64,000 nucleotides of DNA, from contig NZ_OY782578.1 in assembly GCF_963677945.1 (NCBI RefSeq), forward strand, positions 3,935,258 to 3,999,257, read 5' to 3'. The notes under the pieces were generated by a model. That model worked only from the letters and a program-made list of their open reading frames with translations, searched no databases and was not told where the DNA came from. This stretch comes from an uncultured Bacteroides sp. GTDB lineage: Bacteria; Bacteroidota; Bacteroidia; Bacteroidales; Bacteroidaceae. Below, piece by piece: positions 17,531-27,777 of this stretch (position 1 is its first letter; each line of letters starts with the position of its first letter). Position numbers and translations under genes: made by a program.

Positions 17531-17805
17531 ACTCTGCTCATCTATCAGAGTTGAAGAGCTATCCTTTCTTTTGTGTGAACAGTAATTCAGATTGGAGTCT
17601 TGTCGAGAGTCTGAATTGCTGTTCTATATAGCATTTAAAACAGTCAATTTTTTGTATCTGCTATTCACAACAGATAAGTCTCAATAGACAGCAATGCAAA
17701 TGAATGGTGTTAATATTGTTAAATAACAATAATACGACCCACGAAAAGAGTTACTAATTAATAAATTGTATCTACTTTTATTCGCATTATTTACCTGTAA
17801 AAGAA
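17531..17805. other. Intergenic stretch with two hairpins upstream of the TetR gene
   Basis: ACTCTG/CAGAGT (17531-17551) forms a short stem. A larger 15-bp stem with one mismatch lies at 17577-17591 (GAACAGTAATTCAGA) and 17610-17624 (TCTGAATTGCTGTTC), without a strong T-run. No promoter consensus or ORF was recognised here. Confidence 0.4.
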
Positions 17806-18399
17806 GTGAAAGAAACTGAAGACAAAATACTATTTGGTGCATTCAAACTTTTTCTGACCAAGAACTTCGAGAAAGTCACAATCGCAGATTTGGAAAAAGC
17901 CCTAGGATTAAGTCGTGGAGCCATCTTTTACTACATGAAAAATAAGGAAGGACTTTTTATAAAAGTTATTGATAGATACATATTATCACCTCATAATATT
18001 GAAATAAAATTTGCTACATTCAAAGATTCCAGCCTGATTGACTTTATAAATTTTTATATTGAAGGTATCAATAGAACAATGAAATCACTAAGTTCCTGTG
18101 GTGTAGAAAATATGAGCAGATGTTACTTTAATCTTGTATTTCAGGCAATACAATACTATCCTGATTTCGGCACACTTATAGATAAAGTCTTCGACAGTGA
18201 ACTGGAATTGTGGAAAAGAGTCATCAGCAATGCACTAAAATCGGGCGAGATTAGGCCAGAATACGATGTTGATTATGTTGCTATGCATTTCAGGTATATC
18301 TATTCGGGACTATCGTTTGAGATGTGTTTAAAGAACGGACTCGACACTACCCTCTTGAAAGATATATTCATGAAATACTATAATGAGATTAAAGCATAA
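17806..18399 (+). CDS. TetR/AcrR family transcriptional regulator
   Basis: This 197-residue protein starts with GTG; no in-frame ATG lies upstream. The N-terminal helix-turn-helix is evident in TIADLEKALGLSRGAIFYYM (residues ~25-44), followed by KNKEGLF, the usual end of a TetR DNA-binding domain. The C-terminal ligand domain is all-helical and ligand unknown. No transporter gene is adjacent on the plus strand. A palindromic candidate operator, ACCGTACGGT, lies 240 bp downstream in front of a short non-coding unit, which is the best visible target. Confidence 0.88.
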   Translation: MKETEDKILFGAFKLFLTKNFEKVTIADLEKALGLSRGAIFYYMKNKEGLFIKVIDRYILSPHNIEIKFATFKDSSLIDFINFYIEGINRTMKSLSSCGVENMSRCYFNLVFQAIQYYPDFGTLIDKVFDSELELWKRVISNALKSGEIRPEYDVDYVAMHFRYIYSGLSFEMCLKNGLDTTLLKDIFMKYYNEIKA

Positions 18400-18636
18400 A
18401 CACTAAAATCAGGCTTACTCTTATTTTAAACACTTTTCCGCCCAATAATTATTTCCCCAAAATGTGCTAAAAATATACAGCATTACTTCTTATTTGTCTG
18501 CACAAATAATAAATCAATCGATTATTCATATTCCCTCCATTATTCTAATCTGCCTTTTTCTTGTGAAAAAGAATAAATATTGTGTAGAAAATATATAAAT
18601 ATCCATTTTATTAGTGTTAAAAAAGCTAGATTTAAC

Positions 18637-18665
18637 ATACCGTACGGTTGGTATAATTATCTTTG
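18637..18665 (+). promoter_or_regulatory. Candidate TetR operator overlapping a -7 promoter box
   Basis: ATACCGTACGGTTGGTAT (18637-18654) contains the perfect 10-bp palindrome ACCGTACGGT (18639-18648) and outer ATACC/GGTAT arms. TATCTTTG (18658-18665), a perfect TAnnTTTG box, begins 3 bp later. A good -33 TTTG is missing. A bound repressor would block this promoter. Confidence 0.55.
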
Positions 18666-18671
18666 CATAAA

Positions 18672-18766
18672 ATAATGAAGAGTAAACTGAGTAAAATTTA
18701 CTCATTACATTGATAAAAATGGTTAGGGAAAAAAAGGTTATCGCGATGATAACCTTTTTTTATTTT
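18672..18766 (+). ncRNA. Putative small RNA (~95 nt) with its own promoter and terminator
   Basis: From the expected start near 18672, a 95-nt unit runs to a strong terminator: GGTTATC (18736-18742) / GATAACC (18748-18754), with flanking A-run and T-run extending the stem. The only frame inside is 12 codons from ATG 18675 (stop at 18711), without a ribosome site. The rest of 18400-18636 is AT-rich with no ORF. It may instead be a short leader peptide or a truncated transcript. Confidence 0.5.
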
Positions 18767-18827
18767 AGAAACTCAAATCTCATAAACAAAGCATGAATTA
18801 TAGCAATATGTAATGCAAATAAATAAT

Positions 18828-19772
18828 CTACCCTACAAAAAGAATATAGGTCAAAGAAGAAATACTTATCACAATCCAAAGAAAAACACCTTGAACCATT
18901 GGACGAAAACCTACGCTCTTTAATACATCTCTTGAAAGTGATGCACCAATAAAGAAAAGAGTCAATGTTAATCCTTTACGAGCTATCCACACCATACTTG
19001 TAGTAAGAACAGTCGGCAAAGAGAAGAATGTATTAGCAAGCATGGCCAGAATAAAAAAGAAAATAAACCATGGAGTATACATCTTTTCGGACTTACTTTT
19101 AAAGATAAAAGAAGTAACAATAGATACTGGGATAATCCACAAAGCTCTTGTTAGTTTCACAGTAGTAGCTACTTGCAATGCTTCCTGACCATAAGCAGAA
19201 CCGGCTCCAACCACAGAACTTGTGTCATGAATAGCTATTGCCGCCCACAAACCAAACTGATGCTGCGTAAGACCTAATAAATGACCTAGTACCGGAAAAA
19301 GAAAAAGAGCTATCGCATTCAGAATAAAAACCGTACCCAACGAAACCGAAATCTGTCCATCATCTGCTTTTATAACCGGAGCTACTGCTGCTATAGCACT
19401 TCCTCCGCAAATAGCAGTTCCCGAGCTGATAAGATAGCCGGTTTTCTTGTCAACTCTCATACGTCTGGCTATAAAGGTTCCCAAGAGTAATGTACCTACA
19501 ACAGATATAATAGTAAATATCATCCCATCTTTTCCAGAAGCTATAGCCTGATGAAGATTCATTCCAAAACCCAGACCTACCACTGAAAACTGCAAAAGAT
19601 ACTTTGATGATTGTTTATTGAACTTAGGAAAAGCCTTACCACAAACCAATGCAAAAACCAAACCTGTCAATAAAGCAACGGGAGGAGTTACGAATGGTAA
19701 AAAACAAAAAACAAGTAATGCTACATAGATAACCTTATTGTTATCCTTCAAAAACTGAACTAGTGCATCCAT
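18828..19772 (-). CDS. YeiH/UPF0324 family putative sulfate exporter
   Basis: This 314-residue polytopic membrane protein has about ten hydrophobic helices. YeiH-family hallmarks are LQFSVVGLGFGMNLHQA (about residues 60-76), SSGTAICGGSAIAAVAP (~116-132) and AIHDTSSVVGAGSAYG (~180-196). Members are proposed inner-membrane exporters of sulfate or related anions, but biochemical proof is limited. A LysR gene on the same strand lies just upstream (74-bp gap), an arrangement also common for yeiH homologues, so that regulator probably controls this gene. Confidence 0.9.
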   Translation of the reverse strand: MDALVQFLKDNNKVIYVALLVFCFLPFVTPPVALLTGLVFALVCGKAFPKFNKQSSKYLLQFSVVGLGFGMNLHQAIASGKDGMIFTIISVVGTLLLGTFIARRMRVDKKTGYLISSGTAICGGSAIAAVAPVIKADDGQISVSLGTVFILNAIALFLFPVLGHLLGLTQHQFGLWAAIAIHDTSSVVGAGSAYGQEALQVATTVKLTRALWIIPVSIVTSFIFKSKSEKMYTPWFIFFFILAMLANTFFSLPTVLTTSMVWIARKGLTLTLFFIGASLSRDVLKSVGFRPMVQGVFLWIVISISSLTYILFVG

Positions 19773-19846
19773 ATTCTATAACTTAATTATTATGATGCAA
19801 AAGTACTGTATATAAACGAAAGGTGCCAATCGTTTTTTGTAATGCC

Positions 19847-20743
19847 TTATAACTTCTTATTATAATGAGCCGCAAATTGCATAAATACCTGAGGTAAGCC
19901 GCTCTCCTCTCCCTGCAAACGGGCAAACGAAAATTCCCGTTGCATTTCCAAATAACGTATATCTATCACTTTGAAAAGTCCTGCGGCTAGTTCACGAGCA
20001 ATAGATCTTACAGAAACAATTCCCATACATTCCGAGTTTTCAAGAAATAGCTTGATACTCTCCGTACTGCCAAGATACATACGAACATTAAGATCTGATA
20101 ATCTGATGTTATTCGATAGCAAAGCTGTTTCTAAAACATCCAGCGTGCCCGATCCTCTTTCCCTTAATACCAAAGGTATATTATAAAGATCGTATACTGA
20201 TATTTCATCAAGCTTAGCCAGTTTGCTGCGAGTGTGCACTACTGCAACCAATTCATCTTTCTGAAAAGTAGAATATTTCAGGTTAGGCAAACGAATAATT
20301 CCTTCAACCAGCCCTAAATCTATACGATGTTCCAGCAAAGCATTTTCCACATCGCGAGAGTTGCCATTGAGCAACGACAAGGATACATGAGGGAACTTTT
20401 CAATAAATCGAGCCAGGAACGGAGGCAATACATATTGAGATATTGTGGTGCTTGCCCCCAGACGGAGTTCTCCCGAGCATTCATTATGAAGCAGATGCAT
20501 TTCATAATCCAGCCTTTTGTAATCATCAAGAATCCGTTCGCTATGCTCCATCAATAACTCACCTGCGGGAGTCAAGGATATCTTATTTCCCAGCCGTTCA
20601 AAAAGACGGATTTTATACAGACTCTCCAGTTCTTGTATATGCTTAGTTATGGCAGGCTGAGTAATGAATAGCTCTCGCGAAGCCTTAGTAAAACTAAGAT
20701 TTCGCGCCACACACAGAAACACCTTTAGTCGGAAGTCGGACAT
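19847..20743 (-). CDS. LysR family transcriptional regulator
   Basis: This 298-residue regulator has the N-terminal winged helix-turn-helix LKVFLCVARNLSFTKASREL..TQPAITKHIQELE (residues ~6-40; the motif is interrupted here) and a periplasmic-binding-protein-like effector domain from ~90 on. The sequence style (LRLGASTTISQYVLP) resembles the CysB/CysL-like group often linked to yeiH. It lies upstream of the YeiH gene on the same strand and probably activates it in response to a sulfur-related signal (inference). It is preceded by a conserved hypothetical gene with a 25-bp gap. Confidence 0.92.
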   Translation of the reverse strand: MSDFRLKVFLCVARNLSFTKASRELFITQPAITKHIQELESLYKIRLFERLGNKISLTPAGELLMEHSERILDDYKRLDYEMHLLHNECSGELRLGASTTISQYVLPPFLARFIEKFPHVSLSLLNGNSRDVENALLEHRIDLGLVEGIIRLPNLKYSTFQKDELVAVVHTRSKLAKLDEISVYDLYNIPLVLRERGSGTLDVLETALLSNNIRLSDLNVRMYLGSTESIKLFLENSECMGIVSVRSIARELAAGLFKVIDIRYLEMQREFSFARLQGEESGLPQVFMQFAAHYNKKL

Positions 20744-20768
20744 TGAACTGGAATCTATTTTCTAATTA

Positions 20769-21332
20769 TTATTGCAACTCATCTCCACGAATACCCAAAG
20801 CCTGCATTACCGGATAAGCAAGCATTTCCCAACGATAATTAATATCGTCTTCAGGTTCATTCATGCGGAATTGAATTATTTCCCTTTCTTTTACGTCTTT
20901 AAGAATATCATTTACCTTATCACCATATTCCTCATTAAAAGAAAGAACAATAATTCTTTCCACTCCTTTAGCATCAGCAACAACTTTCATCGACTCTAAA
21001 AACAGATCTTCGCGAGAAGCCATATCTTCAGGTTGGAAAGTATTAAAGCAAAATTCTCCAAACTCATTACTGAAAGCCACACTATTCAGTTCCTTTTCCA
21101 AATCGGATGGCTGAGCATGAACCAGCTGAGCCGAATTCTTATCGTATATAAAAAATATCTGAATTTCATTTTTCCCTTCAACAATACCTGCATCCAGAGC
21201 AAGATACGTAAACAGATGAGAAAGATCCATTTCTTGCAGTTCCCTGTTCAGCATTCTTTCAAAATTCTTTTTAATATCTTCTGTTACGAAGTTTAGAAAG
21301 GATGCATCAATCAGCATCACTGTTTCAGCCAT
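20769..21332 (-). CDS. Conserved Bacteroidales hypothetical protein (DUF6621-like)
   Basis: This cytosolic protein has about 187 residues. I chose the start MAETVMLIDASFLNFV (ATG at 21332) because a purine-rich AGAAGAA lies just before it; an in-frame ATG at 21350 would add six residues. No signal peptide or transmembrane helix is visible. The sequence is acidic with alternating strand and helix patterns (AETVMLIDAS, EIQIFFIYDK, VERIIVLSFN), suggesting an alpha/beta fold. The family is found in Bacteroides and relatives, and I recall it as DUF6621, with moderate certainty. It is divergent from clpB and upstream of lysR; function unknown. Confidence 0.7.
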   Translation of the reverse strand: MAETVMLIDASFLNFVTEDIKKNFERMLNRELQEMDLSHLFTYLALDAGIVEGKNEIQIFFIYDKNSAQLVHAQPSDLEKELNSVAFSNEFGEFCFNTFQPEDMASREDLFLESMKVVADAKGVERIIVLSFNEEYGDKVNDILKDVKEREIIQFRMNEPEDDINYRWEMLAYPVMQALGIRGDELQ

Positions 21333-21468
21333 TTTTATTTCTTCTTCCATGGGTTTTTCTTTGTTTAATGGGATAAAGATACTATTAAATTATCAATTGA
21401 ATATATCATTTCAGAAGTTATTTTGGGAGATTTCACTAAATGAACCCGGTATAAATTGCTTCCTATTC

Positions 21469-21485
21469 TTAGAATCTGATTCTAA
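21469..21485. promoter_or_regulatory. 17-bp palindrome upstream of clpB
   Basis: TTAGAATCTGATTCTAA is a perfect palindrome with a 3-bp centre, between the divergent hypothetical gene and clpB. It could be an operator. GACAG/TGTCA motifs at 21514, 21521 and 21545 recall those upstream of dnaK. Confidence 0.35.
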
Positions 21486-21600
21486 TATCCAGCCTAAAAT
21501 AATGCAGAATAAAGACAGATTGTCACATCGAAACAAACATAAAATGTCAAATTGTCTTCACAACAAAGCAAATGTGTCTATAATATAGATAAAAAGAATA

Positions 21601-21616
21601 TTGGCAAATCTTTTGG
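21601..21616 (+). promoter_or_regulatory. Candidate clpB promoter motif shared with dnaK
   Basis: TTGGCAAATCTTTTGG aligns with TTGGCACGACGTTTGT upstream of dnaK; both have GG-N10-G spacing. It lies 56 bp before the clpB ATG. This is a proposed shared stress-promoter element, untested. Confidence 0.35.
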
Positions 21617-21671
21617 TGCTTCTTTGGTGTTAGTTATTAAAAGCAGAAATATCAATAGGAGACATAAATAT

Positions 21672-24260
21672 ATGAACTTCAACAATTTTACAATTAAATC
21701 ACAGGAAGCGGTTCAGGAGGCCGTAAACCTGGCACAGAGTCGCGGTCAGCAAACAATTGAAACCGCACATGTGCTGCATGGAGTGATGAAGGTTGGCGAA
21801 AATGTAACCAATTTTATCTTCCAGAAACTGGGAATGAACGGGCAGCAAATAGCGCTCGTGCTCGACAAGCAGATCGATTCTTTCCCGAAGGTAACCGGTG
21901 GCGAACCATACCTGGGCAGGGAAACGAATGAGGTCTTCCAAAAAGCTACTCAGTATTCTAAAGAAATGGGCGACGAGTTTGTTTCTCTGGAACATCTGTT
22001 GCTGGCTCTACTTACGGTTAAAAGCACCGTTGCAAATATTTTGAAGGATGCCGGAATGAACGAAAAGGAACTTCGTGCAGCCATTAACGAATTGCGTAAA
22101 GGCGAAAAGGTTACATCACAGAGCAGCGAGGATACATATCAGTCATTAAACAAATATGCCATCAACCTTAACGAGGAAGCCCGTACAGGTAAGCTCGATC
22201 CTGTAATTGGTCGTGATGAAGAGATTCGTAGAGTGCTTCAAATCCTTAGCCGACGTACCAAGAACAATCCGATACTTATTGGCGAACCGGGTACAGGTAA
22301 AACAGCAATTGTTGAAGGCCTGGCGCATCGTATTCTTCGGGGAGACGTGCCCGATAATCTGAAAGACAAACAGGTTTATTCACTCGACATGGGTGCCCTG
22401 GTGGCCGGTGCCAAGTATAAAGGAGAATTCGAGGAACGACTGAAATCGGTAATCAACGAAGTGATAAAATCCGACGGAAACATTATCCTTTTCATTGACG
22501 AGATTCACACGCTTGTGGGTGCCGGTAAGGGAGAAGGTGCAATGGATGCGGCAAATATACTGAAGCCTGCCCTCGCCCGTGGTGAGTTACGTTCTATCGG
22601 AGCCACTACTTACAACGAGTATCAGAAGTATTTCGAAAAAGATAAAGCGCTGGAAAGAAGATTCCAGGTAGTACAGGTAGATGAGCCCGATATTCTGAGC
22701 ACCATTTCAATCCTTCGTGGACTGAAAGAGCGCTATGAGAATCACCATCACGTGCGTATTAAAGACGATGCTATCATAGCTGCAGTAGAACTTTCAAACC
22801 GCTACATCACCAACCGTTTCCTTCCGGACAAGGCCATCGACCTTATGGACGAAGCTGCTGCGAAGTTGCGTATGGAGGTAAACTCCGTGCCCGAGGAGCT
22901 TGATGAGATAAGCCGTAAAATAAAACAGTTGGAGATTGAGCGCGAAGCCATCAAACGTGAAAAGGACGAAGACAAACTTCAACTGCTCAACAAAGAGATT
23001 GCCGAACTCAAGGAGCAGGAAAATTCATTCAAAGCCAAATGGCAAAGTGAAAAAACCTTGGTAGATAAAATTCAGCAGAATAAGGTTGAGATAGAAAATC
23101 AGAAGTTCGAAGCAGAGAAAGCCGAACGCGAAGGCGATTATGGCAAAGTAGCCGAGATAAGATACGGCAAGCTTCAGGAACTCGAAAATGAAATAAAGGA
23201 GACTCAAAGGGAATTGCATCATCTGCAAGGCGGCAGTGCCATGATAAAGGAAGAGGTAGAAGCCGAAGACATTGCCGATGTAGTATCACGTTGGACCGGT
23301 ATTCCTGTGAAAAAGATGCTGAAGAGTGAATCAGAGAAACTGCTTCACCTGGAAGATGAGCTCCACAAGCGGGTAATTGGTCAGGACGAAGCCCTTGAGG
23401 CAGTGGCCGATGCAGTGAGAAGAAGTCGCTCCGGATTACAAGATCCAAGGCGCCCTATCGGAAGTTTCATCTTCCTGGGCACCACCGGTGTAGGTAAAAC
23501 CGAGCTGGCAAAAGCCCTTGCCGAGTTCCTGTTCGACGACGAAACAATGATGACTCGTATAGATATGAGTGAGTATCAGGAGAAACATTCCGTATCCCGA
23601 CTTGTTGGAGCGCCTCCGGGATACGTAGGTTACGATGAAGGCGGTCAGCTTACCGAAGCCATTCGTCACAAACCATACTCAGTAGTGCTGTTCGATGAAA
23701 TTGAGAAAGCACATCCGGATGTGTTCAACATCCTGCTGCAGGTTCTGGACGACGGCCGACTGACCGATAACAAAGGCCGGGTGGTAAACTTCAAGAATAC
23801 CATCATCATTATGACCTCCAACATGGGAAGCTCGTACATACAAAGTCAGTTCGAGAATCTGAACAACGACAACAGAGAGCGCATCATCGAGGAGACAAAA
23901 AAGGAAGTAATGTCAATGCTGAAAAAGACCATCCGTCCGGAGTTCCTTAACCGTATAGACGAAACCATTATGTTCCTTCCACTCTCCGAGAACGAGATAA
24001 GGCAGATTGTGGATTTGCAGATAAAAGGCATCCAGAAGATGCTTGCCGGCAACGGAGTAACGCTCGAGTTAACCGATGCAGCAACGGACTTCATAGCAAA
24101 AGCCGGATACGATCCGGAGTTTGGTGCCCGTCCGGTGAAAAGAGCTATCCAGCGTTACTTGCTCAACGACTTGTCTAAGAAGTTACTTGCGCAGGAGGTT
24201 GAAAGAGAAAAACCGATTATAGTAGACACATTAGGTGAAGGATTAGTTTTCAGGAATTAA
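21672..24260 (+). CDS. clpB: ATP-dependent disaggregase ClpB (Hsp104)
   Basis: ClpB pulls proteins out of aggregates together with DnaK. I start it at 21672 ([17 protein letters not shown]), which has an AGGAG motif ~12 bp upstream and gives the usual 862 residues; the longer frame from 21552 adds 40 non-conserved residues. The N-domain is followed by AAA1 with Walker [10 protein letters not shown], a long coiled-coil middle domain (about residues 400-530, rich in Glu/Lys), and AAA2 with [16 protein letters not shown] and [11 protein letters not shown]. The pore loop [12 protein letters not shown] is present. It is divergently arranged with the hypothetical gene and ends at a terminator. Confidence 0.97.
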   Translation: MNFNNFTIKSQEAVQEAVNLAQSRGQQTIETAHVLHGVMKVGENVTNFIFQKLGMNGQQIALVLDKQIDSFPKVTGGEPYLGRETNEVFQKATQYSKEMGDEFVSLEHLLLALLTVKSTVANILKDAGMNEKELRAAINELRKGEKVTSQSSEDTYQSLNKYAINLNEEARTGKLDPVIGRDEEIRRVLQILSRRTKNNPILIGEPGTGKTAIVEGLAHRILRGDVPDNLKDKQVYSLDMGALVAGAKYKGEFEERLKSVINEVIKSDGNIILFIDEIHTLVGAGKGEGAMDAANILKPALARGELRSIGATTYNEYQKYFEKDKALERRFQVVQVDEPDILSTISILRGLKERYENHHHVRIKDDAIIAAVELSNRYITNRFLPDKAIDLMDEAAAKLRMEVNSVPEELDEISRKIKQLEIEREAIKREKDEDKLQLLNKEIAELKEQENSFKAKWQSEKTLVDKIQQNKVEIENQKFEAEKAEREGDYGKVAEIRYGKLQELENEIKETQRELHHLQGGSAMIKEEVEAEDIADVVSRWTGIPVKKMLKSESEKLLHLEDELHKRVIGQDEALEAVADAVRRSRSGLQDPRRPIGSFIFLGTTGVGKTELAKALAEFLFDDETMMTRIDMSEYQEKHSVSRLVGAPPGYVGYDEGGQLTEAIRHKPYSVVLFDEIEKAHPDVFNILLQVLDDGRLTDNKGRVVNFKNTIIIMTSNMGSSYIQSQFENLNNDNRERIIEETKKEVMSMLKKTIRPEFLNRIDETIMFLPLSENEIRQIVDLQIKGIQKMLAGNGVTLELTDAATDFIAKAGYDPEFGARPVKRAIQRYLLNDLSKKLLAQEVEREKPIIVDTLGEGLVFRN

Positions 24261-24281
24261 GATCTGTTTCAGGATAACAAT

Positions 24282-24322
24282 AAAAGCACAGCGAATATTT
24301 TTGGTTCTGCTGTGCTTTTTGG
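24282..24322 (+). terminator. clpB terminator
   Basis: AAAAGCACAGC (24282-24292) pairs with GCTGTGCTTTT (24309-24319), followed by further T. Confidence 0.88.
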
Positions 24323-24370
24323 TTTGTTGAAGAGTCCATTCACTCTCAATTCTAAAGAAGTAGTTCCGGC

Positions 24371-27300
24371 ATTGTAATTCCATAAGATACATTTAAAAGT
24401 TCGATTTTGAGTTTAGATTCTTTTTCGAAACCAATATCTCAATTCCATAAGGTACGATTAATAGACGAAAGATTGCTGGGTAGCTAAAATGGATATGCAA
24501 TTTCAATTCCATAAGGTGCGATTAATAGAAAATATAGCAGCTGCAATAAAAGCGCAGACAAAGGTATTTCAATTCCATAAGGTGCGATTAATAGAAAATC
24601 AGACGGAACAGCTATAAATTTTTATTCTACATTTCAATTCCATAAGGTACGATTAAGAGTCTCAGATTCTTAATAATCAAAAACAACGTGATGTCATTTC
24701 AATTCCATAAGGTACGATTAAGAGCAACTTGAAAATAGTGCTCAGGATTCGCTTAATGTATTTCAATTCCATAAGGTACGATTAAGAGTGTCGGTGATTT
24801 AGCAGGTGGTGTTATTGGTGCATTTCAATTCCATAAGGTACGATTAAGAGTATCTTTATCCGATATTGATCGAATGCATAGAAATCGATTTCAATTCCAT
24901 AAGGTACGATTAAGAGCACTATTATATTACTAAAGATGGTATTGTACATATATTTCAATTCCATAAGGTACGATTAAGAGATCCCACGCAAGAGTAAATA
25001 AAGGGTCAGCTACCTTATTTCAATTCCATAAGGTACGATTAAGAGATCGTTCGTTTCGTTATTTCGTTACGTCAGAATAATTTCAATTCCATAAGGTACG
25101 ATTAAGAGACAAGCCCCGTTGGAATGCTTCTACCTTGCTACGTTCATTTCAATTCCATAAGGTACGATTAAGAGTAAAACATTCTATCTTGGGAGTCGTA
25201 GGCCTGCGCTATTTCAATTCCATAAGGTACGATTAAGAGAAATCAGCCTAACGCTTACAATGTTGATAACAATGGATTTCAATTCCATAAGGTACGATTA
25301 AGAGCTGGTTCTGGTTCTAAGTCTGTACTCGGTCAAATTGCATTTCAATTCCATAAGGTACGATTAAGAGTTTAACAACAAAAATGTTAAACTTACCCTA
25401 TTAATTTCAATTCCATAAGGTACGATTAAGAGGTAAACAAACAAGCACACCCACACTTCAATAGTCATTTCAATTCCATAAGGTACGATTAAGAGGAGGT
25501 TTCTTTCTGCCAAAGATACTTTCACCTTCATTTCAATTCCATAAGGTACGATTAAGAGAAACCTTAGCTGTGCAAACCTTAGCGGTGCATACCTATTTCA
25601 ATTCCATAAGGTACGATTAAGAGTAGAATTGTGGAAACAAAATTTACAAAAGGAGAAATTTCAATTCCATAAGGTACGATTAAGAGAACTCAAAACAAAT
25701 AATACTTAGCATACTATTGGTATTTCAATTCCATAAGGTACGATTAAGAGATTTCATAGAAAGTACTTTTCGTTAATCAATTTAGCTATTTCAATTCCAT
25801 AAGGTACGATTAAGAGGGAATAGACACAGGAATACACACAGGATTAGCTGTAATTTCAATTCCATAAGGTACGATTAAGAGCTAATATTGCACCAGTCCT
25901 AAGTGCATCAATAGGACATTTCAATTCCATAAGGTACGATTAAGAGTTATGAAAGCAAAGTATTACAATAATGGAAATATAAAATTTCAATTCCATAAGG
26001 TACGATTAAGAGATTAAGGTTCAAATATATAGGCTTTCCCCACGTCCATTTCAATTCCATAAGGTACGATTAAGAGAGTAGTGTGCCATACTCGCAACTT
26101 TCGGAATATAGATTTCAATTCCATAAGGTACGATTAAGAGGAGAGAAAGCTGTAAAAGGGTATCTATTTGATTACGGTATTTCAATTCCATAAGGTACGA
26201 TTAAGAGGTTCACAAACATAATATCTATCTCTCTTTCCAGTATTTCAATTCCATAAGGTACGATTAAGAGAAAGCTTTGAAAGCATTGCCCACAATTTTA
26301 AGTACATTTCAATTCCATAAGGTACGATTAAGAGTAAACCTTATTTAGAATGATTATAAATCAACTTTAGATTTCAATTCCATAAGGTACGATTAAGAGT
26401 ATACGGGCTTGTAACCGCCAACTGGCTGCATTAACATATTTCAATTCCATAAGGTACGATTAAGAGGCTATTTCCGCGAAATCACTGGTATCTATATTAC
26501 ATTATTTCAATTCCATAAGGTACGATTAAGAGTATGCTTTTTATACTGCTTGGAAAACTTCTCTTACATTTCAATTCCATAAGGTACGATTAAGAGTGTA
26601 TCTCCTTATGTTACTGATACATTATTCGCAAATTTCAATTCCATAAGGTACGATTAAGAGTTAATATAGCTATTAAATAAATGTTCAAATGTGTAATTTC
26701 AATTCCATAAGGTACGATTAAGAGAATAGTAAAGATATATTAAGAAGTGTATCTAATATATTTCAATTCCATAAGGTACGATTAAGAGCTTGCTATTGCT
26801 GCATTAAGAGATGATACAAGTGAATTTCAATTCCATAAGGTACGATTAAGAGCAAAGTATTTGATTACCTTGCAAAGTTCGAAAAGTATTTCAATTCCAT
26901 AAGGTACGATTAAGAGTCCGGTAATTACAGTTACTCCCGATTCTTTTTGTGATTTCAATTCCATAAGGTACGATTAAGAGCAAATTTAGGGTGATTCCAG
27001 TTATTGTATTTTGTTATTTCAATTCCATAAGGTACGATTAAGAGTACATTCCGTTCTTTCAATGCGGAAATTAAATGCATATTTCAATTCCATAAGGTAC
27101 GATTAAGAGATGTTATTAGTGGTATGTGTCCAGGTCTTACCAGTTACATTTCAATTCCATAAGGTACGATTAAGAGAGATAAAGGCGGCCGCAAAAAAAT
27201 AAATAGCCACATTTCAATTCCATAAGGTACGATTAAGAGATCCGGCCGCCAATGGTCCCGGGGGTGGATGGTTCCATTTCAATTCCATAAGGTACGATTA

Positions 27301-27565
27301 AGAGACCATGTCAATACTAACCCTACCAACCTTTGCCTTCCATTTCAATTCCATAAGGTACGATTAAGAGTTACTAAGCTTCAATTAAAGCAAATGCATC
27401 TGAATCGATTTCAATTCCATAAGGTACGATTAAGAGCCCTACTGTTACACCTCATATTCAACCTATTAAAAATTTCAATTCCATAAGGTACGATTAAGAG
27501 AGATCGTTCGTTTCGTTACTTCATTACGTCTGAATAATTTCAATTCCATAAGGTACGATTAAGAG
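24371..27565 (-). CRISPR. CRISPR array, 50 repeats of 29 bp, 49 spacers, type I-B
   Basis: The plus-strand repeat starts ATTTCAATTCCATAAGG and ends TACGATTAAGAG. In crRNA sense (minus strand) it starts CTCTTAATCGTACC and ends ATTGAAAT, the typical 8-nt 5' tag of type I-B crRNAs. Spacers are 33-38 bp. The left end is degenerate: the repeat at 24371-24399 has 6 mismatches, those at 24436, 24500 and 24566 carry 1-2 variants (AATAG end, GGTGCG), and the rest are uniform. So 24371 is the old, leader-distal end and 27565 the leader end, next to cas2. The leader-proximal spacer (27501-27536) is a near-copy of the spacer at 25046-25079. Confidence 0.98.
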
Positions 27566-27777
27566 CCTTCGATCGACACAAGAATACACCTTGAATATCA
27601 ATCGAATAGCTGATGCAAAAATAGAAAAATTCTTCTAAAAAAGTGTCGATCACCAATGATATAAAAATCACTGGTGACCGACATATATGTTAAACACTTG
27701 ATTTTCAATAAGTCAAAGAGCTAATATATATTATTTGGAAAATAATATGAGATGCTTCAAAGCTGACTGACAACTAT
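27566..27777 (-). promoter_or_regulatory. CRISPR leader
   Basis: This 212-bp AT-rich segment lies between cas2 and the first intact repeat. It contains a strong inverted repeat, 27645-27660 / 27667-27682 (14 of 16 pairs, core TCACC/GGTGA), and a second one, GATCGACAC (27571-27579) / GTGTCGATC (27643-27651), linking the repeat-proximal end to the main dyad. It should contain the array promoter and adaptation signals, and the main dyad may also end the cas transcript. Confidence 0.75.

Noticed and set aside
21552-21671. 40-residue N-terminal extension of ClpB
   Set aside because: The extension is not ClpB-like, and the ATG at 21672 has an AGGAG site and yields the standard length.
27268-27486. 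72-codon open frame inside the CRISPR array
   Set aside because: It is made of repeat units read in frame (QFHKVRLR repeated); no gene.
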